Assembly (NCBI GenBank): GCA_963749895.1
Contig: CAVVOG010000001.1
Location: forward strand, 434,001 to 498,000
Origin: AC-51 sp963749895
Lineage (GTDB): Bacteria > Actinomycetota > UBA4738 > HRBIN12
Length of the DNA stretch: 64,000 nt
Direction of reading: 5' to 3'
Both the position numbers and the translations under genes were made by a program. The notes below the pieces were generated by a model. That model did no database searches, was not told the DNA's origin, and saw nothing but the letters and a program-made list of their open reading frames with translations. Positions within the stretch are counted from its first letter, which is position 1. Each line of letters begins with the position of its first letter. Shown here one piece after another: positions 43,640-52,557 of this stretch.

Positions 43640-44351
43640 GTGCTCCAGGCGGGACTGATCGGCTTCGCCGCGGCCGCCACCCTCGTGGTCGGCGCCTGAT
43701 CGGCTCGTTCGCCCACCTGTCCGACCGGACCGTCGGTCTCGTGATGGGGTTGGGGGCCGGCGCGCTGATCAGCGCGGTGTCACTCGAGCTCGTCGAGGAG
43801 GCGATCGCCTCCGGTGGCACGGCGGTGCTGACCGCAGGGCTCGCGGCCGGCGCGCTCGTCTACTTCATCGCGACGCGCCTGCTCGACGGGGCCACGAGGT
43901 CCCGGGGCCAAGGCACCAGCGAGTCGTCCGGCCTGGCGATCACGGTCGGCGCCGCGATCGACGGCATCCCCGAGTCGCTGATCCTGGGCACGTCGCTGGT
44001 CGGTGGCACGAGCGTCCCCCTCGCGTTCTTCGCGGCCGTCGCGATCTGAACCTCCCCGAGGGCATCTCCGCCGCCGCCGACCTGTCCGGGGCCGGCGAAT
44101 CACGCGCGAGGATCGTGCTCCGCTTCCTCGCGATCGCGGTCGCCTCCGGCCTGGCCGCGTCCCTCGGCTTCGCCCTGTTCGACTCGCTCCAGCCCGAGGC
44201 GCTCGCGTTCGTCCAGGCGTTCGCGGCCGGCGGCCTGCTCACGATGGTGATGGACACGATGACCCCCGAGGCGTTCCGCGAGGCCGGGCCACTCTCGGAC
44301 CTGATCGCGGTGGCAGGGTTCGAGCTCGCGTTCCTGCTGTCGAATGTGTAG
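43640..44351 (+). pseudogene. ZIP-family metal transporter, two frameshifts
   Basis: Three adjacent frames together give a ZIP-type transporter of about 237 residues. The middle frame (VMGLGAGALISAVSLELVEEA, then the signature AAIDGIPESLILG) is followed by the expected second signature NLPEGISAAADLSG in a different frame, then FLAIAVASGLAASLGFALFD. ZIP proteins import zinc or similar divalent metals. Frame breaks are near 43697 (GCCTGATC, one base short of GCCCTGATC) and near 44047 (ATCTGAACC, one short of ATCTCGAACC). Both are consistent with single missing bases. GTG 43640 is the likely start. Confidence 0.75.
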
Positions 44352-44362
44352 GGACTCAGGCT

Positions 44363-44399
44363 GCCTGGCACAGCCGGTACAGGTGCTCGGCTGCCAGGC
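44363..44399. terminator. Long imperfect hairpin after the ZIP gene
   Basis: GCCTGGCA(CA)GCCG pairs with CGGCTGCCAGGC as a 12-bp stem with a 2-base bulge and a loop of about 11 bases, starting 12 bases after the ZIP stop. It is probably a terminator, although no T-run follows. Confidence 0.45.
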
Positions 44400-44453
44400 C
44401 GGACGCCGGAGGAACCCTCGAACGGGCACGTACGTGCCGGAACCGTGACCCCG

Positions 44454-44834
44454 TCAGGGGAACAGCGGCCTGACCTCCCCGTGGCGATTCACGCCCATGA
44501 TGAAGCCGCCTGGGTCGGCCGCTTCTACCAGGCGAAGGATCTCCGGAAGAGCCGCGACGAGGGCGTTCGCGAGATCGGGACCCGTCATCCCCTTCGTCGG
44601 GTTCAGGCAGAAGCAGCGGACCTTCGCCGCCAGGATCGCCCGCCGTTCACCGGATCGATACCTGATCCGTGCGTCCTTGGTCAGGACCACCATCCCGCGT
44701 CGACCCGCCTCGGCGAGCCAGGTCTCGTCGTCCGTGTCCTGCGGGAAGAGGTCGTCGTGCGCGAACACCGCGGGATGTAGGTCTCGCAGGGCGGCCACGA
44801 CGCCTCGGCCGAGGCTGCGGTCGACGACGTCTAC
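44454..44834 (-). pseudogene. PIN-like toxin (VapC45 type) lacking a start codon
   Basis: The open stretch encodes about 126 residues: VDRSLGRGVVAALRD, then HDDLFPQDTDDETWLAEAG, VVLTKDARIRYRSGERRAI and CFCLNPTKGMTGPDLANAL. This pattern of DRSLG, DDExW and LTKDxRIRYR is that of PIN-like toxins of the VapC45 kind. No ATG, GTG or TTG begins the domain; the first in-frame GTG (44798) would remove the first acidic residue. It directly follows a truncated antitoxin, so the pair is probably dead or expressed only through reinitiation. Confidence 0.55.
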
Positions 44835-45148
44835 CCTTCCTCTATGCCGGAGCCGATCGTCCTGCGCTCGTTCGGGGGGAACCCACGCCGGGCAGCGCTC
44901 GTATGGGGAGCGTGGTGTGGCGCCATCGCGCTGGCAGAGACCTCGATGAGGTTGATGAAGGAGAGGGCTCCGCCCGGATCGTGCACCGTTGGAACGATCA
45001 AGGCGGGAACGTGCGTCTGGGCCTGCGAGGCGGGAGGTTCGGCCGGCAGCCACCTGCGAACCGTCGACGGTGAGACACCGACGAGGCGTGACGCCTCTGG
45101 GATCGGATACAGGGCACGATCAAAGCGGATGTCGGCCGTGGTGCTCAC
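44831..45148 (-). pseudogene. Truncated antitoxin with helix-turn-helix
   Basis: The 105-codon frame begins VSTTADIRFDRALYPIPEASRLVG and contains VSPSTVRRWL, a MerR/excisionase-like DNA-binding helix-turn-helix as in VapB45/DUF433 antitoxins, then ALSFINLIEV. Full-length relatives run to about 200 residues with a further helical part; here the frame collapses after LIEV. An alternative frame (WRHTTLPIRAL) looks more like the family, so a frameshift as well as a deletion is likely. GTG 45148 abuts its AGGAG, an unusually short spacing. Confidence 0.5.
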
Positions 45149-45259
45149 CTCCTGGTCGGTTCTTGCCTGATGGAGCCTACCGCCACGCAACGACACGGCA
45201 GCTGAAGACGACCCAGGCTGCCATGTGGGAACGGGCGGGCGGGTCTGCGGCTGCGTTGA

Positions 45260-45960
45260 CGCCTCGGGATCGACGACAAGGTCTCCTACGGCTACGACGC
45301 GCTCGGGCGGATGACGCTCGTCACCTCCGAGGGGATCTTCCTGCCCGCCACGGCCACGAAGGCCACCGTCGCGATCGTCTACAACGACCTGGGCGAGCAG
45401 ATCAAGGTCTCGCAGCCGCTGACCCCAACGACCACGATGCACCGATACTGGACCTATGACGGGGCCGGGCGGACCAAGACGTTCCGCGACGCGAAGGGGA
45501 CCACGACCACCACGTACAACCTCGCGGGGTGGCCGACGCAGATCGCCGATCCGCGGCCCGTCACCGTCCACCTCGGCTACGACAACCTGGGGCGGCGGGT
45601 GTGTCGCTTCCCGGCCGCGTGCACCGCGTCCACGTCGGGAGCGGAGACCTACGCCTACGATGCGGCGGGCAACATGACGCAGGCCAAGAACGCCACCGCG
45701 ACGTTCAACCTCGAGTACGACGACGACGGGCGCCTGTGGAAGATGAAGAAGGGCACGACGCTCGAGACCACCTACACCTACGACCCCACCACGGCCCAGC
45801 TCACCTCGATCACCGACGCCGCAGGCGTGACGGGGTTCGAGTACGTCGCGAACACCGGGCGGATCTGGAAGGTCGACGATCCGTTGGCCGGTGCGAACAA
45901 GAGCGTCTACGGCTACGACACCGCCGGGCGGCTGATCACCCGGGTCCTCGGTCGGGGCCG
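45260..45960 (+). pseudogene. RHS/YD-repeat protein remnant
   Basis: About 230 codons of YD repeats are seen without start: VSYGYDALGRMTLV, YDGAGRTKTFRDAKGTTTTTYNLAGWPTQI, LGYDNLGRRVCRF, YAYDAAGNMTQAKNATATFNLEYDDDGRLW, TYTYDPTTAQLTSI, VYGYDTAGRLITRV. Rearrangement hotspot proteins are very large secreted or toxin-delivery proteins; this is a small internal piece. An in-frame stop at 45257-45259 closes it upstream, and homology ends near 45960 in GC-rich sequence without repeats. It is a degenerate remnant. Confidence 0.75.
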
Positions 45961-46519
45961 CACGGGTCCGCTCGCGGACGGGCTCGACACCGCGGCCACA
46001 CCTCCGGGGACGACCCGGGGCGGGGTGCTGTCCGCACCGGGACCGGACAGGGTCGCTCGGGTACCGCGACAGATCATCACGAGCCGACGGACCCGCGTGG
46101 CGGCTCCGCGGGGCGAGCCTTGTTCGCCGAGGCGCGGACGGACTGTCGAGGCTACGGGTGCCCCGGACGTGTGGGGCGCTGGGGCGCTCTGGGCCTGCCG
46201 CCCGCTCGGAGGGCGGTCCTGGCGCTCTTCCTCGGGGCCTTCATGCCGCTCCGCATCCTGTGGAAGGGCAGGGCGGGGCTCGAGCTGAGGCTCGATGACG
46301 CTGGAATCACCGTCGAAGGGTCGTTCATCCCGTGGCCCGCTCTGGTTGGGGCCGGATGGGTCCTCTCGCCGGGACGTGTCCCGACCCCTAGGACAGAACT
46401 ACGGGTGATGAGCTCGGTCCCTCGACGCGTACGGGCGGCCTCGAACTCCACAGGAGCTACCCCTCCGAACCGCGGACCTCTCCACCGGCGGCGAGCTCCC
46501 GTGCAGATCGATCGGAGCG
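45961..46519. other. No intact gene, degraded DNA between remnants
   Basis: This stretch between the RHS remnant and the DUF6933-like remnant holds only overlapping frames without consistent domain content, apart from one possible protein fragment (46176-46383). I see no repeats, tRNA, ribosome site or promoter of note. Confidence 0.5.
46176..46383 (+). pseudogene. Possible fragment of a small PH-like membrane protein
   Basis: In one frame the sequence reads LPPARRAVLALFLGAFMPL, followed by GLELRLDDAGITVEG and SFIPWPALVGAGW. That looks like a membrane segment followed by the first strands of a bacterial PH-like domain (LDDxGITxxGxFIPWxxI). It has no credible start and is quickly lost downstream. 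The assignment rests on pattern only. Confidence 0.3.
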
Positions 46520-46913
46520 CGTGGTCGATCCCACCCATCGGCATGCGCCTGAGCCGTCGGTTCTCGGCCGCGACGTTCGTCGATGCGAGACCACCGCTGA
46601 GGCGAACGATCCATCCCCACTGGAAGGCGAGGTCGTTCATCGAGCCCAACACGCTGCGGCTCGCGGTGGCCCCGAGCCGGACGACCTCTGGCTCGGGTGC
46701 TCCGGAGGTCGGGTGGGAGTCTTCGCTCGGGAGCTCATCGGCGACGTGACGCACCAGGAACCGTCCGGCAGGGGCTAGGTCGGCGGTGCGCACGTCGGCG
46801 ACGAGGAGGCCGAAGAGGGTCTCGGCGTGGACGGCCAGGATGCTCTTCCGGCGGTCGAGCCACAGGAGGTTGCCGTACCACTCGCTCCAGGCGGCGGGGG
46901 CCGGCGCGTCTTC
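46520..46913 (-). pseudogene. Truncated DUF6933-like protein
   Basis: Reading from 46913 the frame gives WYGNLLWLDRRKSILAVHAETLF, LLVADVRTADLAPAG and ATASRSVLGSMNDLAFQW, ending NRRLRRMPMGG. I associate this pattern (WYxNLLWLxRRKxLLxxH then SVLGxMND) with the DUF6933 family of small uncharacterised proteins. A TAG at 46914-46916 removes the usual N-terminal 25-30 residues, and the C-terminal residues after NRRLRR are lost. It is probably a decayed gene. Confidence 0.5.
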
Positions 46914-46995
46914 CTAGGCGCCCGGGCTCCGATGACGGGGCGAGCTCTGCGTGCACCGCCACAGGATCGGTCGGGTGCGGCGGGTTGGTCACGCT

Positions 46996-47316
46996 CTACG
47001 GCTCAAGCGTTCGGAAGAAGCAGCTCCGTGCGCCGGTGTGGCAGGCGGCGCCCTCTTGGTGGATCTTCGCCAGCACGACGTCGGCGTCGCAGTCGGCGCG
47101 GAGCTCCTCCCAGTGCTGGACGTGGCCGCTCGTGTCGCCCTTGCGCCAGAGCTCCTGCCGCGAGCGCGACCAGTAGACCATCCGGCCCTCCTCCAGGGTG
47201 CGCTCGAGCGCCTCGCGGTTCGCCCAGGCGAACATCAGCACCTCGCCGTTGGTCGCGTCCTGCGCGATCACGGGGATCAGGCCGCGGTCGTCGAATCGGA
47301 GCTCGTCGAGGTTCAT
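46996..47316 (-). CDS. hisI: Phosphoribosyl-AMP cyclohydrolase
   Basis: The 106-residue enzyme hydrolyses phosphoribosyl-AMP in histidine synthesis (third step). Seen: LIPVIAQDATNGEVLMFAWAN, MVYWSRSRQELWRKGDTSGH, and zinc-binding cysteines in LRADCDAD and in GAACHTGARSCFF. It is monofunctional, with no fused HisE domain. ATG 47316 overlaps the hisF stop by 4 bases (ATGA). It is the last gene of the his operon. Confidence 0.95.
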   Translation of the reverse strand: MNLDELRFDDRGLIPVIAQDATNGEVLMFAWANREALERTLEEGRMVYWSRSRQELWRKGDTSGHVQHWEELRADCDADVVLAKIHQEGAACHTGARSCFFRTLEP

Positions 47317-48075
47317 GCGGGCCTCACCGGGATGCCCTCGTTCGCGACGTACGCCTTGACCTCGCCGATCGTGAGCACGCCGTCGTGGAACAAGGAGGCG
47401 GCGAGCGCCGCGTCGGCCACGCGGAGCGCGTCGGCGAAGTGGGCGACCTCGCCCGGCGCCGCCGCTCGCGATCACCGGGACCGGGACGGCGTCGCCGACC
47501 GCCCGGAGCAGCTCGAGGTCGTAGCCGTCGCCGGTGCCGTCGCGGTCCATCGAGGTCAGCAGGACCTCGCCGGCGCCACGCTCGACGGTGGCCTCGCGGG
47601 CCCACTCGACGGCCTCGCGGCCGGTGGGGGTGCGGCCCGCGTCGACGACGACCTCCCAGCCGGTGTCGTCGTCTCGGCGCCGAGCGTCGATCGCCACGAC
47701 GACGCACTGCGAGCCGAACGTGTCGCTGCACCGTTGCAGGAGCGAGGGGTCGCGAACCGCGGCGCTGTTCAGCGACACCTTGTCGGCGCCGGCGCGCAGC
47801 AGTGCGCGGACGTCGTCCTGGGCTCGGACGCCGCCGCCGACCGTGAGCGGGATGAACACCTGCTCGGCGGTCCGCGAGATCACGTCGTACGTCGACTCGC
47901 GGCCCTCGATCGTCGCGGTGATGTCCAGGAAGACCAGCTCGTCGGCGCCCTCGCGGTCGTAGCGCGCCGCGAGCTCGACCGGGTCGCCGGCATCGCGGAG
48001 GTTCTGGAACCGCACGCCCTTCACGACGCGACCCGCGTCGACGTCCAGGCACGGGATGATCCGCTTCGCGAGCAC
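47313..48075 (-). CDS. hisF: Imidazole glycerol phosphate synthase cyclase subunit, one-base frameshift
   Basis: HisF is a (beta/alpha)8 barrel that closes the imidazole ring using ammonia delivered by HisH. The N-terminal frame has MLAKRIIPCLDVDAGRVVKG with the first catalytic aspartate and CVVVAIDARR with the second, to PVIASGGAG. The remainder (EVAHFADALRVADAALAAS, then GEVKAYVANEGIPVRPA) continues in another frame. The 763-base span is one base over a multiple of three, and CCC at 47452-47454 reads correctly as CC. This is probably a sequencing indel in an otherwise coherent operon. Confidence 0.9.
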
Positions 48076-48077
48076 GC

Positions 48078-48779
48078 TCAGCCCCTCGTGACCTGCGAGA
48101 TCTTCAAGGTCTTCTCGTAGAGGGCCTTGCCGGTGACGGCGGCCTCGCAGCCGATGTCACGGAGCTCCCAGACGTCCTCGGCGGTGCGGACGCCGCCGCT
48201 CGCGATCACCGGGCGGTCGGTGAGGCCCAGGACCTGCCGGTACAGCCGGAGGTCGGGGCCGTCGAGCGTGCCGTCGCGCGCGATCGCCGTGACGAGGTAG
48301 CGGGGGGAGCCCGCGTCGTTCAGCGCGGGCATGATCTCATCGAGGACCGGGCCTTCCTCGGTCCAGCCCTTCACCATCACGTGACCCCCGCGGACGTCGA
48401 CCGCGACGAGCACGCGCTCCGCGTACTCCTCGACGGCCCGGGCGACGAAGCTGGGGTCGAGCGCGGCGCTGGTGCCCAGGATCGCGCGCGCGGCACCGAG
48501 TTGCACGACCTCGGCGATGTCCCCGAGCGTTCGGACGCCGCCCCCGACCTGGACGGGCACGACCACGGCCTTGCAGATCGCGTCGATCACGTCGCGGTTG
48601 TTCCCTTCGTCGAGCGCCGCGTCGAGGTCGATCACGTGCAGCCGGCGCGCGCCTTCCTCCTGGAACCGGACCGCGACCTCGACCGGGTCGTCCGCGTACG
48701 CGGTCTCGTCCTCGGGGTTGCCGCGGAGCAGACGCACGGCGCGGCCACCTCGAAGGTCGATCGCCGGGATCACGATCAC
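48078..48779 (-). CDS. hisA: ProFAR isomerase
   Basis: The 233-residue (beta/alpha)8 barrel isomerises ProFAR to PRFAR. Catalytic aspartates are in VIPAIDLRGGRAVRL (first) and in AIARDGTLDGPD (second). In many actinobacteria this protein (PriA) also acts as TrpF; that cannot be judged here. GTG 48779 overlaps the hisH stop by 4 bases. It ends 2 bases before hisF. Confidence 0.94.
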   Translation of the reverse strand: MIVIPAIDLRGGRAVRLLRGNPEDETAYADDPVEVAVRFQEEGARRLHVIDLDAALDEGNNRDVIDAICKAVVVPVQVGGGVRTLGDIAEVVQLGAARAILGTSAALDPSFVARAVEEYAERVLVAVDVRGGHVMVKGWTEEGPVLDEIMPALNDAGSPRYLVTAIARDGTLDGPDLRLYRQVLGLTDRPVIASGGVRTAEDVWELRDIGCEAAVTGKALYEKTLKISQVTRG

Positions 48780-49384
48780 GCGACGGCCTTCACGAGGTTC
48801 TCGTAGAGCTGCAGCCCGGCGTCGCCGGACTTCTCGGGGTGGAACTGCGTCGCGAACACGTTGTCGCGGGCGGCCACGGCAGCGAACGGCCGGCCGTGCT
48901 CGGACACGCCGATCACGTCGTCGCCGGTGTCCTCGGGCGCGTACGAGTGGACGAAGTAGAAGTAGGTGCCCTCGGGGATCCCGGACGTGAGTGGGTGGTC
49001 CCGCCGCCACGAGACCGTGTTCCACCCCATGTGAGGCACCTTGACGGAGTCCGGGAGTCTGCGCACACGCCCCGGCAACACGCCGAGCCCGGGCTCGTGG
49101 GCCTCCTCGCTCCCGTCGAACAGGGCCTGCATCCCGACGCACACGCCGACGACCGGGCGGCCGGTCGCGACGAAATCGAGCGCCGCCCGGTCGAGCCCGG
49201 CGGCGCGCAGCGCGCCGACGCACTGACCGAAGTGGCCGACGCCGGGGATCACGAGGGCGTCAGCGCTGCGGACGTCGTCGGCGTCGGCCGTCACCGTCAC
49301 GTCGGCACCCACGGCGGCCAGGGCGCGCGAGACCGAGTGGAGGTTCCCGCTGCCGTAGTCCAGCACGGCGATCTTCCCGGCCAC
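48776..49384 (-). CDS. hisH: Imidazole glycerol phosphate synthase glutaminase subunit
   Basis: The 202-residue class I glutamine amidotransferase supplies ammonia to HisF. Its triad is visible: cysteine in VVGVCVGMQALF, histidine and glutamate in FHPEKSGDAG. The N-terminus KIAVLDYGSGNLHSV is typical. GTG start at 49384, 13 bases after hisB, and the end overlaps hisA. Confidence 0.95.
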   Translation of the reverse strand: MAGKIAVLDYGSGNLHSVSRALAAVGADVTVTADADDVRSADALVIPGVGHFGQCVGALRAAGLDRAALDFVATGRPVVGVCVGMQALFDGSEEAHEPGLGVLPGRVRRLPDSVKVPHMGWNTVSWRRDHPLTSGIPEGTYFYFVHSYAPEDTGDDVIGVSEHGRPFAAVAARDNVFATQFHPEKSGDAGLQLYENLVKAVA

Positions 49385-49397
49385 GTACAGCCCCTCC

Positions 49398-49982
49398 CTA
49401 GAGCGAGCCCTTGGTCGAGGGCACGCCGCCCCGACCGGTGAGCGCGCAGGCGTCGCCCAGCGCCTTCGCGAGCGCCTTGAACTCGGCCTCGCAGACGTGG
49501 TGCGGTGATCGCCCGTACCGCAGGTGGACGTGCACCGTCAGGTTGGCCGCCTGGGCGAACGCGCGCACGAAGTCCTCGAGGAGCCCGGTGTCGAACCCCT
49601 CGATCGACTCGTAGGGGACCGGGACCTCGTGGATCACGAAGTTCCGCCCGGCCAGGTCCAGCACGACCTCGACGGCGGCCTCATCGAGCGGCACCACGAT
49701 CGACGCGAACCGGCGGACGCCGGCCTTGTCGCCGAGCGCCTCCGACAGCGCCTGCCCGATCGCGAGCCCGCAGTCCTCGACGGTGTGGTGTCCGTCGACC
49801 TGGAGGTCGCCACGGCAGGTCACCGACAGGTCCCACCCCGCGTGCTTGCCGAGCTGCTGGAGCATGTGGTCGAAGAAGGGGATGCCCGTGTCGGCGGTGC
49901 TCTGTCCCGCCCCGTCGAGCTCCAGCTCGACCCGGATGTCGGTCTCTTTCGTGGTGCGGGTCACGGTCGCGGCGCGGCTCAT
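49398..49982 (-). CDS. hisB: Imidazoleglycerol-phosphate dehydratase
   Basis: The 194-residue enzyme is the monofunctional dehydratase, without a HisN-type phosphatase domain. The two manganese-binding HHxxE motifs are in DGHHTVEDCGLAIG and SPHHVCEAEFKALAKAL, with FFDHMLQQLGKH before them. ATG 49982 overlaps the hisC stop by 4 bases. Confidence 0.96.
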   Translation of the reverse strand: MSRAATVTRTTKETDIRVELELDGAGQSTADTGIPFFDHMLQQLGKHAGWDLSVTCRGDLQVDGHHTVEDCGLAIGQALSEALGDKAGVRRFASIVVPLDEAAVEVVLDLAGRNFVIHEVPVPYESIEGFDTGLLEDFVRAFAQAANLTVHVHLRYGRSPHHVCEAEFKALAKALGDACALTGRGGVPSTKGSL

Positions 49983-51046
49983 CGGCCGAGCACCTCCTTC
50001 AGGGACTTCAGGAACAGGTCCACCTCGTGCTCGGCGCCGGCGGTCACCCGCAGGGCGTTCGGCACGACGCTCGTCATGTCGCGCACCAGCACGCCGTGGT
50101 CGAGCAACCCCTGCCAGACCTCGCCGGCCGGCGCCTCGGGGACGAACAGCACGAAGTTCGCGTCGGACGGGTACGCGGTGATGTCGGGCATCGCGCCGAG
50201 CTCGGCCACGATCCGGTCGCGCTGCTCGCCGATCGCGCCGAGCAGCTTCAGCGCATCGGGCCGGTGGCGGAGCGCCACGATCCCCGCGGCCTGGGTGAGG
50301 GCCGACAGGTGGTAGGGCAGCCGCACCCGCTGGAGGTCGCCGATGACGTCGGGGGCGGCCAGGACGTAGCCGATCCGCGCCCCCGCCAAGGCGAACGCCT
50401 TCGAGAAGGTCCGCACGACGACGACGTTCGGATGGGTCGCGACGAGCGGGAGCGCCGTCGTCGACGGAGAGAACTCGCCGTAGGCCTCGTCGACGATCAC
50501 GAGCGAGGACGGGAGCCGCTCGGCGATCGCCCGGACGACCTCGACCGGCTGCGCGTTGCCCGTCGGGTTGTTCGGCGAACAGACGAACACCACGTCGGGC
50601 GCCGCGGCCGCTGCCTCGTCGGCCTGGGCGTCGGTCAGCACGAAGCCGTCGGGGAGCGTGAGGCGCTCGACCTCGGTGTGGGTGAGCCACGACAGCCGGG
50701 AGTGCAGCAGGTAGGTCGGCTCGAACACGACCGCCCGGCGCCCGGGGCCGCCGTAGGCCTCGAGCAGCTGCGTGAGGATCTCGTTCGATCCGTTCGCCGC
50801 CCAGACACCCTCGGCGCCGGCGTCGTGGCCGGCGGCGGCCGCCAGCTCGTCCCGCAGACGGTGCATCTGGCCGTCGGGGTAGCGGTGCAGCGGCAGATCC
50901 TGGACGGCGTGGGCGAGCTCGCGGAAGAACCCCTCCGGCAGCGGGTGCGGGCATTCGTTCGTGTTGAGCCGGGCGGCGACGTCCAGCTGCGGGGAGACGT
51001 ACGGGGCGACGTCGCGGAGGCCGGCCCTGGGCTCGGCCCCGCTCAT
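49979..51046 (-). CDS. hisC: Histidinol-phosphate aminotransferase
   Basis: The 355-residue PLP enzyme has the substrate region LNTNECPHPLP, the CSPNNPTGN motif, DEAYGEF and the PLP lysine in RTFSKAFALAGARIGY. It transfers an amino group to imidazole acetol phosphate. ATG 51046 overlaps the hisD stop by 4 bases. Confidence 0.95.
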   Translation of the reverse strand: MSGAEPRAGLRDVAPYVSPQLDVAARLNTNECPHPLPEGFFRELAHAVQDLPLHRYPDGQMHRLRDELAAAAGHDAGAEGVWAANGSNEILTQLLEAYGGPGRRAVVFEPTYLLHSRLSWLTHTEVERLTLPDGFVLTDAQADEAAAAAPDVVFVCSPNNPTGNAQPVEVVRAIAERLPSSLVIVDEAYGEFSPSTTALPLVATHPNVVVVRTFSKAFALAGARIGYVLAAPDVIGDLQRVRLPYHLSALTQAAGIVALRHRPDALKLLGAIGEQRDRIVAELGAMPDITAYPSDANFVLFVPEAPAGEVWQGLLDHGVLVRDMTSVVPNALRVTAGAEHEVDLFLKSLKEVLGR

Positions 51047-52347
51047 CGAGATCCGGCCCCTGGGTCGCCGACCTGGTCGGCGCGGGCCTGCATCGCCTTC
51101 GCGTGGCCGACGAGCCCCTCCGACCACGCGATCGCGGCGGTGCCGGGTGTGAACCGCTCGGCGGCCTCGGCGGACATCTCGATCACGGACGAGACGGTCA
51201 CGTAGTCGGACGCCCGCAGGCCGCTCGAGAACCGCGCGGTGCCGGCGGTCGGGAGCACGTGGTTCGAGGCGACCCCGTAGTCCCCGTACGGCACCGACGT
51301 CCAGTGCCCCAGGAAGATCGCGCCCGCGTTGCGGACGCCTTTCAGGAACCCGTCGGGGTCGGGGAGCAGCAGCAGCAGGTGCTCGGCCGCGACGTCGTTC
51401 ACGGCCTCGGCGGCGTGCGCGAGGTCGCGCACCAGCACGAGCTTCGTGTGGCGCAGCGCCTGGTCGACGATGTCGCGACGCCCTGCGTGCGCGAGCTCGG
51501 CGACCAGCGCGGCGTCGATCGCCTCCGCGAGCGCGGCGTCGGGGGTCAGGAAGAAGGTGCGCGCCTCGGGGTCGTGCTCGGCCTGGGCGATCAGGTCGAG
51601 CGCGGCCAGGCGCAGGTCCACCGGCCCGTCGGCCACGATCGCGAGCTCCGAAGGCCCGGCGAGCCCGTCGATCCCGACGAACCCCGCCACCTGACGCTTC
51701 GCCTCGGTGACGTAGACGTTGCCGGGTCCGACGATCCGGTCGACCGACGGGATCGACTCGGTCCCGTAGGCCATCGCGCCGACCGCCTGGGCGCCGCCGG
51801 TCTTCGCCACGTAGGTCGCCCCGGCGTGCTTGGCCGCGTACAAGACCGGCGGGGGGATCGTGCCGTCGGGCTGCGGCGGGGTGCACAGGACGATCTCGTC
51901 GACCCCGGCCACGACGGCGGGCACGACGGTCATGCACACGCTCGAGGGGTAGACGGCGCGCCCGCCGGGCACGTAGCAGCCCACGCTCTCGAGGGGCCGC
52001 ACGACCTCGCCGTACCGGACGCCGTCACGCTCGTCCCACCATTCCGTCGGAACCTGCCGAGCGGCCAGGTCGCGGAGGCGCTCGATCAGGTCGTCGAGCG
52101 CCGTGCGGAGCTCCGGTGGGGTCTCGCGCTCGGCGGCCGCGAACTCCTCGTCGGTCACGAGCACGCCGCCACCGGACAGGTCGGCGCCGTCGAAGCGCTG
52201 GGCCAACTCGATCAGCACCTCGTCGCCCTCGACGAAGACGCGCTGCAGGATCGATCGGACGGTCTCGGAGGTGGCGGGGTCGATCTCGAGCTTCGAGGGT
52301 TCGAGTCGCCCGCCCCGCTCTCGCAGGTCGAGGATCTCGAGCATCAT
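51043..52347 (-). CDS. hisD: Histidinol dehydrogenase
   Basis: The 434-residue enzyme oxidises histidinol to histidine in the last two steps. Seen: YVPGGRAVYPSSVCMT, GPGNVYVTEAKRQV, GPSELAIVAD, the zinc-binding AQAEHDPEAR, and the ASNHVLPTAGTARFSSGL segment near the end. It overlaps the upstream 49-aa gene by 4 bases, making that gene the apparent operon head. Confidence 0.96.
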   Translation of the reverse strand: MMLEILDLRERGGRLEPSKLEIDPATSETVRSILQRVFVEGDEVLIELAQRFDGADLSGGGVLVTDEEFAAAERETPPELRTALDDLIERLRDLAARQVPTEWWDERDGVRYGEVVRPLESVGCYVPGGRAVYPSSVCMTVVPAVVAGVDEIVLCTPPQPDGTIPPPVLYAAKHAGATYVAKTGGAQAVGAMAYGTESIPSVDRIVGPGNVYVTEAKRQVAGFVGIDGLAGPSELAIVADGPVDLRLAALDLIAQAEHDPEARTFFLTPDAALAEAIDAALVAELAHAGRRDIVDQALRHTKLVLVRDLAHAAEAVNDVAAEHLLLLLPDPDGFLKGVRNAGAIFLGHWTSVPYGDYGVASNHVLPTAGTARFSSGLRASDYVTVSSVIEMSAEAAERFTPGTAAIAWSEGLVGHAKAMQARADQVGDPGAGSR

Positions 52348-52493
52348 CGTTCCTCGGTGGCGTCCGGATGCGCGTGCGCGAGCTTCCACGCGCGGTGGTC
52401 GCGGACGAACAGGATCCAGCCGCACACGCCCACGCCGACCGCGGCGACGGCCAGGGTCACGAGGGCGAGCAGGAACGTTGCGTCGAGGCTCAT
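52344..52493 (-). CDS. 49-aa single-pass membrane microprotein heading the his operon
   Basis: The product begins MSLDATFLLALVTLAVAAVG, forms one membrane segment and ends in a cytoplasmic tail with His, Arg and acidic residues (RDHRAWKLAHAHPD). Its TGA overlaps ATG of hisD (ATGATG), which implies translational coupling. A weak GGGGA ribosome site precedes the start at 52493. I know no family. It does not look like a histidine attenuator peptide, since it has only three histidines, not in a run. Confidence 0.5.
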   Translation of the reverse strand: MSLDATFLLALVTLAVAAVGVGVCGWILFVRDHRAWKLAHAHPDATEER

Positions 52494-52557
52494 GGGAGGT
52501 CCCCAGGGTACCGAAACGACCCCGTAGCCACCCGGGACCGGGCCCGCCCGCCGTCGG

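Noticed and set aside
46827..47846. Arg/Gly-rich plus-strand ORF over hisI and hisF
   Set aside because: It is antisense to clear his genes and consists of low-complexity arginine-rich text.
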